From Sporosarcina sp. D27 (GTDB lineage: Bacteria > Bacillota > Bacilli > Bacillales_A > Planococcaceae), in NCBI RefSeq assembly GCF_000586555.1, contig NZ_AZUC01000059.1, positions 119,074-183,073 on the forward strand: a stretch of 64,000 nucleotides of DNA, in the 5' to 3' direction. Numbering within the stretch: position 1 is the first letter of the stretch; each line of letters begins with the position of its first letter. This document shows positions 35,132 through 45,560 of the stretch, one piece after another. A program made the translations under genes and the position numbers. The notes below the pieces were generated by a model. The model saw only the letters and a program-made list of their open reading frames with translations, was not told the origin of the DNA and did no database searches.

Positions 35132-37348
35132 TTAGTGTAACAAGTAAAATTTCTCGATATCAGAAGCAGACAATGGTTTGCTGAAGAGATGCCCTTGTGT
35201 AATATCGCATTTATGTTTTTTTAGAAAATCAAGCTGTTCTTGTGTTTCTACACCTTCTGCAATTACTTCCTTTTTTAGGTTATGAGCAAGAGTGATTGTA
35301 GCAATCACAATGATTGCATCATTTTCGTCATTCATCAGTTCACTGACGAACGATTTGTCGATTTTAATATAATCTATTGGAAAGTTTTTAAGATAGTTAA
35401 GGGAGCTATAGCCGGTTCCGAAATCATCCATACTGATGCCGATGCCAAGTTTTTTCAGTTCTTCTAGAACGTAAATAGAATGTTCGTATTCCATCGCCAT
35501 ATTTTCCGTGATCTCTACGACGAGATATTTTGGGTTTAGCGATGTTCGTTCCAGTACTTCCTCTACGAATGAAATAAGATTTCGAGTTAAAAATTGTTGG
35601 GTAGACAAGTTTACAGAAATCTTGACAGGCATCATGCCTGAATCTTGCCACTTTTTGTTTTGTAAACAGGCTTCGTTAATGACCCACTCCCCAATTTGGG
35701 TGATTAACCCATTTTCCTCAGCAAGTTTAATAAATCGCCCAGGAGCAAGTAATCCTAAACGAGGATGCTTCCAGCGAATCAGTGCTTCAAAACCTATCAA
35801 TTCTCCAGATACGTTATGAATTTGTGGTTGGTAGTGCAACTCAAATTCATTGTTCTCAAGCGCATTCCGTAATTCGATCTCGAGGACAGATTCCGCAATC
35901 ATTTCATCCGATAAGTCACTTGTATGAACGACGAATTGGTTTTTTCCTAAGGCTTTTGCCTGGTACATGGCATTATCCGCATAAACCAAAAACTTTTCCA
36001 CGGAAAGTGGAATGTCAGGATAAATTGCAACTCCGATGCTCGCTGTTGTATATAACTCTTTGTTGTTTACGAGAAACGGATCATGGAACACCCGGAGAAT
36101 TTCATCTGCTTTTTGTATAACATAACTTGGACTGTCAAAGTCAGTTAGAAGGAAAATGAATTCATCTCCACCCATCCGTGCGAGTGTATCATTTGGTCCA
36201 AGGCAAGTGGACAAGCGCTCACTAACTGTGTTGAGCAGTTTATCCCCATAGGAATGGCCAAAGTTGTCATTGATAATTTTAAAGCGATCCAAGTCAATAA
36301 AGAGCAGTGCGAGATGGCGGCTTTGGCCATCATTGATGTCCTGAATAATTGTTTCCATAGCATTTTGAATGTATCTTCTGTTTGGAAGATGGGTTAAATC
36401 ATCATGATATGCCAGGTAGTTATACTTTTCCTGTAATAAATATCGATTCGAGATGTCTCTGAACTGTCCGAATGCCCCTACCATTTTATCATCCTCGAAA
36501 ATAGGTTGAGCATCGAACAGGCAGACTATTTGCTTGCCTTCGGTATTAACGAATTTAATTTCTTCATTATTAAAGATTTTCCCTTCATGCAAAACCTTTT
36601 TGAAGTATTCCCCAGTGAGTGGTGAATCACAAATATTCCTGCCGATAACAGATTCCCTGTTGTTATTCGATATCTTTTCAGCAAACTCATTGAACTCGGT
36701 GGTAATGCCGTTTTCATCAGTAATGACAATCCCGTTCCTAGTCCTCTCTAACATGATTTGATTCATGATATTGAGTTTACGATTCTGTTTCCGAAGGAGT
36801 AGTTCACGTTCAATAGAATCTACGACCTGAGCGAGCATCGAAAGGAAAAGGGGATTCTGAAATTCAATCGGCATCATGATCGAAATACTTCCGAGTAAAT
36901 TATTTTCTTCTGTATTATGAAAAGCTGTCCCATAACACGCGATTCCATAGAGAGGTGAATGATAATGTTGCTTTCCAATGATGCTGATAGGATGCATTTG
37001 TTGCAATGAAAGACTCACAACATTTGTACCTGTATCCTCCAGTGTGAATTGTGCGCCAAGCTTAATGCCGAATTGGTCGCTCATCGCCTTGATGGTTTCA
37101 TCACCCTCAGAAGAAAGGAGATATCCATTCTCATCAGAAACGACTACAAGAATGGGTGTCCCTTTTAAAGAGTTCAGTAATTTGTTTGAAAAAAAACTGA
37201 CGACCGATAAGATTTCGCTATATGCTTTTCTCTTTTCCTCAAATTCTGACGTATTTAAAAAATGTTTAGGGGCGGACATTTCATTTGAATTCATCCTTGC
37301 CTCTTCACACATTTTATTGGCCGCTATAATGTAATGGGGTTCTGACAT
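35132..37348 (-). CDS. GAF-PAS-GGDEF-EAL cyclic-di-GMP protein
   Basis: A 738-residue signalling protein. Residues about 50-190 resemble the GAF sensor of DhaR/AcoR-type sigma-54 activators (DENGYLLSSEG, EDTGTNVVSLSL, IGKQHYHSPLYGIACYGTA). A PAS domain follows (about 200-305). Next is a diguanylate cyclase domain with intact MGGDEF and a phosphodiesterase domain with FEALIRWKHP and DDFGTGYSSL. Both catalytic motifs are complete, so it may make and break c-di-GMP. It is first in an operon with the ThDP enzyme (23 bases downstream), an unusual link between second messenger and catabolism. AGGAGG lies 11 bases before the ATG. Confidence 0.88.
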   Translation of the reverse strand: MSEPHYIIAANKMCEEARMNSNEMSAPKHFLNTSEFEEKRKAYSEILSVVSFFSNKLLNSLKGTPILVVVSDENGYLLSSEGDETIKAMSDQFGIKLGAQFTLEDTGTNVVSLSLQQMHPISIIGKQHYHSPLYGIACYGTAFHNTEENNLLGSISIMMPIEFQNPLFLSMLAQVVDSIERELLLRKQNRKLNIMNQIMLERTRNGIVITDENGITTEFNEFAEKISNNNRESVIGRNICDSPLTGEYFKKVLHEGKIFNNEEIKFVNTEGKQIVCLFDAQPIFEDDKMVGAFGQFRDISNRYLLQEKYNYLAYHDDLTHLPNRRYIQNAMETIIQDINDGQSRHLALLFIDLDRFKIINDNFGHSYGDKLLNTVSERLSTCLGPNDTLARMGGDEFIFLLTDFDSPSYVIQKADEILRVFHDPFLVNNKELYTTASIGVAIYPDIPLSVEKFLVYADNAMYQAKALGKNQFVVHTSDLSDEMIAESVLEIELRNALENNEFELHYQPQIHNVSGELIGFEALIRWKHPRLGLLAPGRFIKLAEENGLITQIGEWVINEACLQNKKWQDSGMMPVKISVNLSTQQFLTRNLISFVEEVLERTSLNPKYLVVEITENMAMEYEHSIYVLEELKKLGIGISMDDFGTGYSSLNYLKNFPIDYIKIDKSFVSELMNDENDAIIVIATITLAHNLKKEVIAEGVETQEQLDFLKKHKCDITQGHLFSKPLSASDIEKFYLLH

Positions 37349-37853
37349 CCTTTGAATTTCCTCCTAACCTTCATTGAGATGAATTGTATAATTATAGTGA
37401 TTTCAATAATGGTTGTAGTCCTAAAGGATTAATACAAATGCTTCATTATTGAATACTTTAACATATAGTTTAAAATTAGCATAGGTGTTTGGACTTGAAA
37501 AGTTGCTGATTATAGAACAGTTAGTATTACAAATATATTCATGAAATATGAATATACTTAGTATCGTACGTCTATTATTTCAATGTATGGGCAAATAGAA
37601 CTGATTATCATAAGTTTTACTGAAAAGATTATGGTTTTTTAGAGGTAGTAATTCGTTAAGCAGAATAGAAGTTGATAATTATTAATCTCATTTTCACTAT
37701 GAGATTGAATCATCGTCTTATTCAGAAATAACATTGTTAAACGGAGGGATAACTTGTAGACTTCATCTTAAGGTGTCGCTTTTTTGTGGTATAGTCAACC
37801 TATTATACAAATTCAAAAAGAAGTGAAAAGTAGTAATAAGAGGAGTGGAATCG
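37349..37853. other. 500-base intergenic region between divergent genes
   Basis: No reading frame of note. It holds an 8-bp perfect inverted repeat AATCTCAT-N7-ATGAGATT (37684-37706), partly overlapping a degenerate Fur-box-like TGATAAT-N-ATTAATC (37673-37687). Near 37790-37805 are TATAGT and TATTAT, either of which could be a -10 element for the amidohydrolase gene. Promoters for both flanking genes must lie here. Confidence 0.45.
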
Positions 37854-39152
37854 ATGACTGAATCAGAAACCTTATTTACAAAATTGACTGCTGGATATGA
37901 TCAATCCCTATCACGTGGAGGCGTTGATGGCAGAAGAGTGGCAGAACGATTGAGTACGTTATCGATGATTGGTGCATCGTTAGAAGGTGGAGTAACCCGA
38001 CCTGGATATTCTTCTGAAGAAAAGCAGGCAAAACAGGTTGCGAAGTCTTGGATGAAACAAGCGGGTTTGCAAGTGATTGAAGATGGGGCTGGAAATGTCG
38101 TTGGTCGATTAGAAGGAACTGAAATTGGAAAGGTGATTATGTCTGGTTCGCATGTGGATAGTGTACCAAATGGCGGTAACTTTGATGGACCTCTCGGAGT
38201 AATTGCTGCGTTGGAAGTGGTTGAAGCATGGAATGAAACGGGCTATTTACCTCGAAAAACATTTGAAGTTGTTATTTTCTCGGATGAAGAAGGTACAAGA
38301 TTTGGTGCCGGTCTAACTGGAAGTCATGCGATGACAGGACAATTGACTGAACAAGAGACGAAATTGAAAATAGACAAAGATGGCAAATCATTTGAAACCG
38401 TAATCGAAGAGTATGGTAGTTCACTTTCATCTGTATGGCAAGCAAAGCGAGAAATGAGAGAAGTTGAATTGTTTGTAGAATTACATATAGAGCAAGGAAA
38501 GCTTTTAGAGAAAAATGATCTATCTGTCGGAGCTGTCAAAGGTATTGCTGGACCGGTATGGATGAACGTGACATTTGAAGGGGAAGCAGGACACGCAGGA
38601 AATACGCCTATGGATGATCGAAGGGATTCAATGGTAGCAGCGAGTCACTTCATTCATAGTGTTTCATCACTACCTCATCAATTCAGTGAAACAGCTGTAG
38701 CAACTATCGGTAAACTGAATGTCTATCCGAACGGTATCAATGTAATTCCTCAGAAAGTCGAGCTGACTGTAGATATACGTGATATCCACGAAGACAAACG
38801 TGACGCTTTAGTAGGAGCTATTATAGAGGCAGCTGAACAATCAGGATTAGCACACAATGTTGTCGTTAATTGCCAAAAGACATTAGCCGTTCAGCCGTTG
38901 TTGATAAACGAAGAGTTACTATCCGATATGAAAGAATCCATCACTAATTATGGAATTGAACCGATGGAGCTGATCAGTGGTGCCGGTCATGACGCTATGG
39001 TGATGGGAAGAGAAATTCCAGCAGCCATGTTGTTTGTACAAAGTAAAAAAGGAATCAGCCATAATCCGGAAGAATGGACGGACTTGAGTGATTGTGTAAT
39101 CGGAGTGCAAGTATTGAAAAATTTCATTGAGCAACAGATGTCACGATCTTAA
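37854..39152 (+). CDS. M20 family amidohydrolase (N-carbamoyl-L-amino acid hydrolase / allantoate amidohydrolase type)
   Basis: A 432-residue dinuclear zinc enzyme. Metal ligands are visible in SGSHVDSVPNGGNFDGPLG (His and bridging Asp), SDEEGTRFG (Glu) and LHIEQGKLLE (His), with the C-terminal SGAGHDAM block. The length and motifs fit the hydantoinase/carbamoylase group, which hydrolyses carbamoyl, ureido or N-acyl amino acids. The ATG at 37854 has AGGAG eight bases upstream. It probably frees amino acids from modified forms; the exact substrate is not decided by the sequence. Confidence 0.82.
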   Translation: MTESETLFTKLTAGYDQSLSRGGVDGRRVAERLSTLSMIGASLEGGVTRPGYSSEEKQAKQVAKSWMKQAGLQVIEDGAGNVVGRLEGTEIGKVIMSGSHVDSVPNGGNFDGPLGVIAALEVVEAWNETGYLPRKTFEVVIFSDEEGTRFGAGLTGSHAMTGQLTEQETKLKIDKDGKSFETVIEEYGSSLSSVWQAKREMREVELFVELHIEQGKLLEKNDLSVGAVKGIAGPVWMNVTFEGEAGHAGNTPMDDRRDSMVAASHFIHSVSSLPHQFSETAVATIGKLNVYPNGINVIPQKVELTVDIRDIHEDKRDALVGAIIEAAEQSGLAHNVVVNCQKTLAVQPLLINEELLSDMKESITNYGIEPMELISGAGHDAMVMGREIPAAMLFVQSKKGISHNPEEWTDLSDCVIGVQVLKNFIEQQMSRS

Positions 39153-39180
39153 ATATCGGTGAAAAATATAAGAGGGTGAA

Positions 39181-39414
39181 GTGATTAGTTTGGAAAATAT
39201 CGCTATGTTCGGTGCTGCCAATTGGCTGAATATCGTATCCGCTGTGTTCGTGATCGGATGTTTGTACTTCACACTGTCTTTCTTCCAACATCTCAAAATG
39301 GAGGATCAGCGGCTCGCACAGCAATCGAAAATTGCGGCTGTCGTTTGCCTTGCAATCGCCCTACTCATTCCAGCATTCTATGGTGTCTATGTGTATTCGA
39401 AAATGAATATGTGA
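39181..39414 (+). CDS. Small two-helix membrane protein
   Basis: A protein of 77 residues with a membrane helix at about 14-34 and another at 51-72, joined by a charged stretch. GAGGG precedes the GTG at 39181; the TTG nine bases further is an alternative start. No family recognised. It sits 28 bases behind the amidohydrolase gene and may be in the same transcript. Confidence 0.5.
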   Translation: MISLENIAMFGAANWLNIVSAVFVIGCLYFTLSFFQHLKMEDQRLAQQSKIAAVVCLAIALLIPAFYGVYVYSKMNM

Positions 39415-39484
39415 TCTCAATTTCCTCACACATTGCCCAACTATGAATACACTGTCATAGAGAACGGGAACTGGAGGAGATGGA

Positions 39485-39742
39485 TTGACAAATCAGAATT
39501 GGATGCCACCAAACCCACATTGGGAAAACCATTGGCAAAATCCTCGATATCGTGTGATTTCTATCGAGGAGGCAATGATGATCGCCTTGCAACAAGTACC
39601 CGGGCAGGTAGTGAAAGCAGAATTGGAATACGATCACGGATCTGTAATCTATGAGATCGAAATCCGCACACGCGATGGTCAGAAGTATGAAGTGAAAGTG
39701 GATGCGAATTCAGGTAAAGTGTTGAATGTGAAGCTCGATTAA
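39485..39742 (+). CDS. PepSY domain protein
   Basis: An 85-residue protein whose residues 25-84 form a PepSY domain: ISIEEAMMIALQQVPG opens it and YEVKVDANSGKVLNVKLD closes it. There is no signal peptide or membrane helix, so it is probably cytoplasmic; the first 20 residues are rich in Asn, Pro and Trp. PepSY domains often restrain peptidases. The TTG start at 39485 is chosen because GGAGGAG lies five bases before it. Confidence 0.7.
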   Translation: MTNQNWMPPNPHWENHWQNPRYRVISIEEAMMIALQQVPGQVVKAELEYDHGSVIYEIEIRTRDGQKYEVKVDANSGKVLNVKLD

Positions 39743-39755
39743 TTTGAAGCATGGG

Positions 39756-39800
39756 AATAGCTGGCTACAGGAAGGTAAACCTGTAGTCAGCTATTTTTGT
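39756..39800 (+). terminator. Intrinsic terminator after the PepSY gene
   Basis: AATAGCTGGCTACAGG pairs with CCTGTAGTCAGCTATT (one mismatch), followed by TTTGTTT. Confidence 0.85.
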
Positions 39801-39970
39801 TTCCAACAAGCTCCACTCGTAGTCTCGTAATAACACTAAATTAAACAACTCAAAAGAACGTATTGAAACGCATTTTTTAAAAAAACAGATGAAATTTGTA
39901 AATAGTGTTGTATTGTGATTTAACATGATGTAAAGTATTAGAAAATATTGAATAGTGGGAGAGTGGTTGT

Positions 39971-40996
39971 GTGATAGCTGAACGATTAGTAGATGCAGTG
40001 CGGGGGGGATATATAGAAAGCGGACATACAGGACACATTGCAGTGGTCGATTCTAAGGGGAAACTAGTCTACAGTTGTGGCGATCCTAATCGCAACACAT
40101 TTGCACGGTCCTCGATGAAACCGCTTCAGGCTATACCGATTATTGAAACAGGAGCTGCAAACCACTATGGAATGCAAGCTGCTGATATTTCACTTGCATG
40201 TGCTTCTCATAACGGTGAAGACCAACATACACTCAGAGTGAAAGACATTCTGAATCGTCTGGAACTAGAAGTAGACGATCTGAAATGTGGCATACATCCA
40301 CCGAGATGGACTGAAACCTATGAAAACGTCATTAAAACAAATACTCCGATTACACCTGTTTACAATAACTGCTCAGGTAAACACAGTGGGATGCTCACAA
40401 CCGCTAAGTATATGAATGAAACGACAGATGATTATTACCAATTAGAACATCCGGTACAGCAACGTATTCTTGAAGTGATCAGTGACTTATCAGAAGTCCC
40501 AGTTGAAGAGATTGAAATTGGCATCGATGGATGTGGGGTTCCTGTACACGGGATTCCACTTGATCGATTGGCACTTAGCTTTGCAAAAATGGCGAACCCA
40601 GAAAACTTCCCTGAAAAACGGAAGCAAGCGATAGAAAGGGTGACTTCCTCCATGATGGCTGCGCCTGAAATGGTTGGTGGTACGGATCGCTTTTGTACTG
40701 ACTTTATGAAAGTCATGGATGGGCGAATGTTTGGGAAAGCCGGAGCAGAAGGCGTCTATTGTATCGGGGATCTTGAAACGGGATTAGGGATAGCGATTAA
40801 GATCGAAGACGGGAATGGTAGAGCGGTCTATCCAGCGGCTGTAGAAGTTCTTAAGCAATTGAAATTGCTGACGGATGAACAATTAAAAAAGTTAGCTTCC
40901 TACCACGAGCCTGCATTAAAAAATGCACGCAATGAAATAATCGGCCACTTGAAACCAGTGTTTACGATGAAAAGTGCTTCATGCATTTTATCATAA
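39971..40996 (+). CDS. Asparaginase of the Rhizobium etli AnsA / COG4448 type
   Basis: A 341-residue protein unrelated to the EcAII asparaginases. The family motifs are RSSMKPLQAIPI (Ser-x-x-Lys pair), CASHNGE, NNCSGKHSGM and GIDGCGVPVHGIPL, which hold the Ser, Lys and Cys residues of the R. etli active site. It should release ammonia from asparagine or a related amide. It is the first gene of a peptide-import operon (28 bases before the binding protein), so it may act on imported Asn/Gln or iso-peptides. Start is the GTG at 39971. Confidence 0.82.
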   Translation: MIAERLVDAVRGGYIESGHTGHIAVVDSKGKLVYSCGDPNRNTFARSSMKPLQAIPIIETGAANHYGMQAADISLACASHNGEDQHTLRVKDILNRLELEVDDLKCGIHPPRWTETYENVIKTNTPITPVYNNCSGKHSGMLTTAKYMNETTDDYYQLEHPVQQRILEVISDLSEVPVEEIEIGIDGCGVPVHGIPLDRLALSFAKMANPENFPEKRKQAIERVTSSMMAAPEMVGGTDRFCTDFMKVMDGRMFGKAGAEGVYCIGDLETGLGIAIKIEDGNGRAVYPAAVEVLKQLKLLTDEQLKKLASYHEPALKNARNEIIGHLKPVFTMKSASCILS

Positions 40997-41024
40997 ACGA
41001 GTCTAACAAAAAGGGGAGAAGAAG

Positions 41025-42620
41025 ATGAAGAAGACCTACGGTTGGCTATCGGCATTTGTATTAGTCTTGTTGCTTGTGTTAGTGGGATGCAGCGACTCCG
41101 GATCTAAAGAAGGGGCTACAGAAAAAGAAGGCGATGGAAAAAAAGCAACTAAAGAAGGCAAGGACCTAGTAATCGCGGTTGCGGATAACTTTACAACACT
41201 TGATCCACATGACACGAATGATACGCTTTCAAACTCTGCTGAAAAAACAATGATGGAAGGTCTTCTTGGGTTTGATGAGAAAATGACAGTTGTTCCACTA
41301 CTTGCTGAAGAATATAAGGCGAATGATGAAGCAACAGAGTTCACGTTTAAGCTTCGTGAAAATGTGAAATTCCATGATGGTACTCCGTTCAATGCAGAGG
41401 CAGTTAAAGTGAATTTTGACCGACTGGCTGATCCGAATAGTGGCTTAAAGCGTCACAGCCTTTTTGCTTTGATCAAATCGACAGAAGTTCTGAGTGACTA
41501 TGAAGTGAAATTCACTTTGTCTGAACCATTCGGTGCAATGATCAATACGTTCGCGCACCCAGCAGCTCTAATCCACAGTCCGAAAGCACTTGAAGAGTTT
41601 GGAGATGAGGTCGGTAAAAATCCTGTCGGCACAGGGCCATTCAAATTTGTTGAGTGGAAGCCGAGTGAAGGATTGAAAATCGTGAAGAATGATGATTATT
41701 GGAATGAAGAGTTCCCGAAAGTCGATTCCATTACATTTAAACCGGTTTCAGAAAACGGATCACGTATCGCGATGCTTCAAACAGGTGAAGCGGACTTCAT
41801 CTACCCAGTGCCGACCGAACAAGTGGAAGGAGTAAATGGCAAGAACGGTATTGAAGTCGATAGTAAACCATCCATTGTTGTCCGTTATATGGCAATGAAT
41901 ACAATGAAAAAGCCTTACGACGATGTGAAAGTGCGCCAAGCTTTGAATTACGCAATTAACAAAGATGCATTCATCAAAGTTGTCATGAACGGTCAAGGAG
42001 AAAAACTAGACTCCGTTATCGCACCGGACGTACAGTTCTATTCACAGCAAGAGCTTTATGAGTTCAACCTTGAAAAAGCAAAAGAACTTTTGAAGGAAGC
42101 AGGTGTTAAAGAAGGACTGAAAGCGAAACTATGGGGTGGTAATAGCTCTAGCACAGTGAAAGCAATGGAATTCCTGCAACAGCAACTCGCAGCGGTAGGT
42201 ATTGAAGTTGAAGTGGTACCAATGGAATCAGGTACATTGTCGGACAAAATCTGGTCTGTTCAAAACGCAGATGACGCTGAACTTGAGTTGTACTATGGCG
42301 GTTGGTCGCCATCCACGGGAGATGCAGACTGGGGGATTCGCCCATTGTTAGGCGGAGCAGATGCATTCCCACCAAAATCTTATAACGTATCTTATTATGA
42401 CAATGAAGAAGCTAACAAATTGATCAGCGCAGGATTACAGACTGCGGACGAAAACAAGCGTGCAGAAGCGTATGCGGACGTCCAAAAGCTACTTTGGGAA
42501 GATGCACCGTGGGTATTCTTATCAGCTGATAACACGTTGGCTGGAAAGAAAAACTATCTAAAGGGTGTTTATCTGTTGCCTGATGGCTCGTTAAGTGTTT
42601 CTGAAGCTGAAATTGAGTAA
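41025..42620 (+). CDS. Dipeptide/peptide ABC transporter substrate-binding lipoprotein
   Basis: A 531-residue family 5 solute-binding protein. The lipoprotein signal ends VLVLVGC with Cys22, followed by a Lys/Glu/Gly-rich linker. [19 protein letters not shown] is the conserved family 5 block near residue 115. It belongs to a separate lineage from the OppA-type protein at 14860 (Dpp/nickel/glutathione-like layout). The ATG follows GGGGAGAAG. A terminator-like hairpin lies between it and the permease genes. Confidence 0.88.
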   Translation: MKKTYGWLSAFVLVLLLVLVGCSDSGSKEGATEKEGDGKKATKEGKDLVIAVADNFTTLDPHDTNDTLSNSAEKTMMEGLLGFDEKMTVVPLLAEEYKANDEATEFTFKLRENVKFHDGTPFNAEAVKVNFDRLADPNSGLKRHSLFALIKSTEVLSDYEVKFTLSEPFGAMINTFAHPAALIHSPKALEEFGDEVGKNPVGTGPFKFVEWKPSEGLKIVKNDDYWNEEFPKVDSITFKPVSENGSRIAMLQTGEADFIYPVPTEQVEGVNGKNGIEVDSKPSIVVRYMAMNTMKKPYDDVKVRQALNYAINKDAFIKVVMNGQGEKLDSVIAPDVQFYSQQELYEFNLEKAKELLKEAGVKEGLKAKLWGGNSSSTVKAMEFLQQQLAAVGIEVEVVPMESGTLSDKIWSVQNADDAELELYYGGWSPSTGDADWGIRPLLGGADAFPPKSYNVSYYDNEEANKLISAGLQTADENKRAEAYADVQKLLWEDAPWVFLSADNTLAGKKNYLKGVYLLPDGSLSVSEAEIE

Positions 42621-42631
42621 GAGATGGATAC

Positions 42632-42665
42632 AGGAGCGCTAGATTTTTAAGCGCTCCTTCTTTAT
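42632..42665 (+). terminator. Intercistronic terminator/attenuator between binding protein and permeases
   Basis: AGGAGCGCT pairs with AGCGCTCCT around AGATTTTTA, followed by TCTTTATCT. Partial termination here would give more binding protein than permease. Confidence 0.7.
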
Positions 42666-42682
42666 CTAAAGGGGGCTTACGA

Positions 42683-43603
42683 ATGTTACGATTTCTCGGA
42701 AAACGATTGCTGCAGATCATACCCATTCTCATATTGGTGTCCATCTTTATCTTCCTTTTTGTACATATGATTCCTGGAGATCCTGCCAGGCTTGTGGCCG
42801 GAGAGGATGCTACCATTGAAGATGTAGAACTCGTCCGTAAAGAATTAGGTCTCGATAAACCGATAACGGAACAATACATCACGTACATGAAAAACTTGTT
42901 TCAAGGAGATTTCGGTAAATCGTTGAAGACCAATCGTGATGTCAGCTACGAAATAGGAGAACGCTTCATGCCAACGTTCTGGCTGACAGTATGGAGTATG
43001 TCATGGGCGGTAGTTGCAGGACTAATCATCGGGGTGATATCTGCAACAAAGCGAAATAAGTGGCAAGATTATTTAGGGATGTTTGGAGCGGTATCAGGAT
43101 TGTCTTTACCATCCTTCTGGCTAGGACTCATGCTCATCCAATTGTTTGCGGTTACATTGGGCTGGTTGCCGAGCGGTGGTATGGACTCATGGAAAAGCTA
43201 TATTTTGCCTGCGTTCACACTAGGGACAGGAGTAGCGGCAGTTGTTGCACGTTTCACAAGATCCTCTCTAATGGACGTATTGAAAGAGGATTATATTCGA
43301 ACAGGTCGTTCTAAGGGATTGAATGAACGAAGAATTACATGGGGACATGGATTACGGAATGCAATGATTCCGGTCGTCACAATGACGGGTCTACAGTTTG
43401 GATTCCTACTTGGTGGATCAGTTGTTATTGAATCTGTTTTTAGTTGGCCGGGACTAGGCAAGCTATTAATCGATTCAGTCGCGTATCGGGATTATCCGGT
43501 TATTCAAGCTGAAATGCTGATTTTTGCGCTGGAATTCATCCTCATTAACTTAGTTGTTGACTTGCTCTATGGAATTTTGAATCCGCAAATTCGTTATGAA
43601 TAG
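42683..43603 (+). CDS. Peptide ABC transporter permease (DppB type)
   Basis: A 306-residue permease with six helices, the first at residues 9-30, the DppB-type segment [15 protein letters not shown] after it, and the coupling loop [20 protein letters not shown] near residue 205. The ATG follows AAAGGGGGC. It forms the channel with the following gene. Confidence 0.9.
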   Translation: MLRFLGKRLLQIIPILILVSIFIFLFVHMIPGDPARLVAGEDATIEDVELVRKELGLDKPITEQYITYMKNLFQGDFGKSLKTNRDVSYEIGERFMPTFWLTVWSMSWAVVAGLIIGVISATKRNKWQDYLGMFGAVSGLSLPSFWLGLMLIQLFAVTLGWLPSGGMDSWKSYILPAFTLGTGVAAVVARFTRSSLMDVLKEDYIRTGRSKGLNERRITWGHGLRNAMIPVVTMTGLQFGFLLGGSVVIESVFSWPGLGKLLIDSVAYRDYPVIQAEMLIFALEFILINLVVDLLYGILNPQIRYE

Positions 43604-43614
43604 GAGGGGATTTT

Positions 43615-44520
43615 GTGGTAGAACTCAAGTTATCGAATAAAGAAGCCTACTATCAACAGACCTTAGAAAATATTCCATCTAAAACACCATTTTCTGAGTT
43701 CTGGAGAAAGTTCAAGAAGCAAAAACTAGCGTTTGTTGCATTTTTCTTTGTTATCGCACTCATTTTGCTCGCATTTATAGGGCCATTCATAACTCCATAT
43801 GACATTACGGAACCGGATTATGAAAATGTGTTATCTGGCCCTTCTGCCGAGCATTGGGCAGGAACAGATGCGTATGGTAGAGATATTTTTAGCCGGGTGC
43901 TCGCTGGCACTCAGATTTCCCTCTATGTTGGACTGACATCGGTATTGCTCGGTGCAATCGGCGGAACTTTTCTCGGGATTGTTGCCGGATATTATGGCAA
44001 ACGAATTGACTCGATTATCATGCGGATTTGCGATGTTCTGCTAGCGTTTCCTGGAATTTTGCTGGCGATTGGTATTATCGCCATTCTCGGTCCGGGTCTT
44101 GGCAATGTCATTATTGCCGTTGCGATTTTCAGTGTACCGATGTTTGCACGCATTGTACGAAGTTCTACGCTCGCTGTGAAATCCACGCTGTATATTGAAG
44201 CTACGAAATCCATCGGTACAAGACCAAAACGAATTATTTGGAAACACATTTTCCCAGGAACCGTTTCAAGTATCATTGTCTACTTCACAATGCGGATCGG
44301 TTCAGCAATTTTGACTGCTGCAAGTTTAAGCTTCCTCGGACTTGGCGCACAGCCACCTTCACCAGAGTGGGGGGCGATGTTAAGTGGTGGTCGTGATTAT
44401 CTGAACATGGCACCTCACGTAACAATATTTCCAGGACTTGCAATTTTCGTAACTGTCCTTGCATTCAACTTGCTAGGTGATGGCCTTAGAGACGCACTTG
44501 ATCCAAAGATTAAAGAGTAA
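43615..44520 (+). CDS. Peptide ABC transporter permease (DppC type)
   Basis: A 301-residue permease with a cytoplasmic N terminus, the outer loop motif [15 protein letters not shown] and the coupling loop [19 protein letters not shown]. The GTG start at 43615 is 11 bases after the previous stop, behind TAGGAGGGG. Confidence 0.9.
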   Translation: MVELKLSNKEAYYQQTLENIPSKTPFSEFWRKFKKQKLAFVAFFFVIALILLAFIGPFITPYDITEPDYENVLSGPSAEHWAGTDAYGRDIFSRVLAGTQISLYVGLTSVLLGAIGGTFLGIVAGYYGKRIDSIIMRICDVLLAFPGILLAIGIIAILGPGLGNVIIAVAIFSVPMFARIVRSSTLAVKSTLYIEATKSIGTRPKRIIWKHIFPGTVSSIIVYFTMRIGSAILTAASLSFLGLGAQPPSPEWGAMLSGGRDYLNMAPHVTIFPGLAIFVTVLAFNLLGDGLRDALDPKIKE

Positions 44521-44546
44521 TAATAGTATGGAAGGAGGAGCATAGA

Positions 44547-45560
44547 ATGGAAAAGAAGGTTCTCCAGGTGAGAAATCTGCAGACACACTTCACAAGCGAT
44601 GCTGGGGTTGTTAAAGCTGTCGATGGTGTATCGTTTGAAGTGGGCAAAGGTGAGACGTTAGGGATTGTAGGAGAATCAGGAAGCGGAAAGAGCGTCACAT
44701 CACTTTCTATCATGAGACTGTTGAAAGACACCCCGGGGAAAATTGCAGGCGGTGAAATTCTTTATGAAGGTCGGGATTTGACTAAAATCAGCGAACGTGA
44801 AATGAGGAGAATCCGAGGCAATGAAATCGCAATGATCTTTCAAGAGCCGATGACTTCATTGAACCCTGTTTATAAAATCGGGCGTCAATTAGAAGAATCG
44901 ATTATTCTGCATATGAAACTATCGAAAAAAGCGGCACGAGAGCGTTCCATTCAAATGTTGAAAGCAGTAGGAATTTCAAGGCCAGAAAAGATCGTATTTG
45001 AATTTCCACACCAGCTTTCAGGCGGGATGAGGCAGCGCGTGATGATCGCCATGGCGATGGCGTGCAATCCAAAAGTACTCATTGCGGATGAACCAACGAC
45101 TGCTTTGGATGTAACCATTCAAGCGCAAATACTGGAGTTGATGAAGAGTTTGACAACAACGACGGATACAGCAATATTACTCATTACCCATGACTTGGGT
45201 GTGGTTGCTGAAATGTGTGATCGTGTCGTAGTCATGTATGGTGGCAGAGCGGTCGAAGAAAGCGATGTCGTATCTATTTTCACCAATCCGAAACATCCTT
45301 ACACACAAGGGCTGCTGGAATCCATCCCTAAAATCGGGGACCGTGTCGAACGCCTTTCTTCCATTCCAGGAAATGTTCCAATTCCTGCACATATGCCAAT
45401 GGGATGTAAATTTGCTCCGCGATGTCCACATGCAATGGACGTCTGTTGGGACAAAGAACCGTCATTTGATAAGTTGACGGATAACCATTCTGTACGCTGC
45501 TGGTTACACAAGGAGGTGCCGACAGATGAACCAAACCTTGTTGGAAGTTCAGAACGTTAA
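44547..45560 (+). CDS. Peptide ABC transporter ATP-binding protein (DppD type)
   Basis: A 337-residue ATPase with Walker A GESGSGKS, signature LSGGMRQR, Walker B VLIADEP and the C-terminal oligopeptide-transporter tail [16 protein letters not shown] plus a further Cys (RCWLH), the four-cysteine cluster typical of DppD proteins. It pairs with the overlapping next gene. GGAAGGAGG precedes the ATG. Confidence 0.9.
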   Translation: MEKKVLQVRNLQTHFTSDAGVVKAVDGVSFEVGKGETLGIVGESGSGKSVTSLSIMRLLKDTPGKIAGGEILYEGRDLTKISEREMRRIRGNEIAMIFQEPMTSLNPVYKIGRQLEESIILHMKLSKKAARERSIQMLKAVGISRPEKIVFEFPHQLSGGMRQRVMIAMAMACNPKVLIADEPTTALDVTIQAQILELMKSLTTTTDTAILLITHDLGVVAEMCDRVVVMYGGRAVEESDVVSIFTNPKHPYTQGLLESIPKIGDRVERLSSIPGNVPIPAHMPMGCKFAPRCPHAMDVCWDKEPSFDKLTDNHSVRCWLHKEVPTDEPNLVGSSER

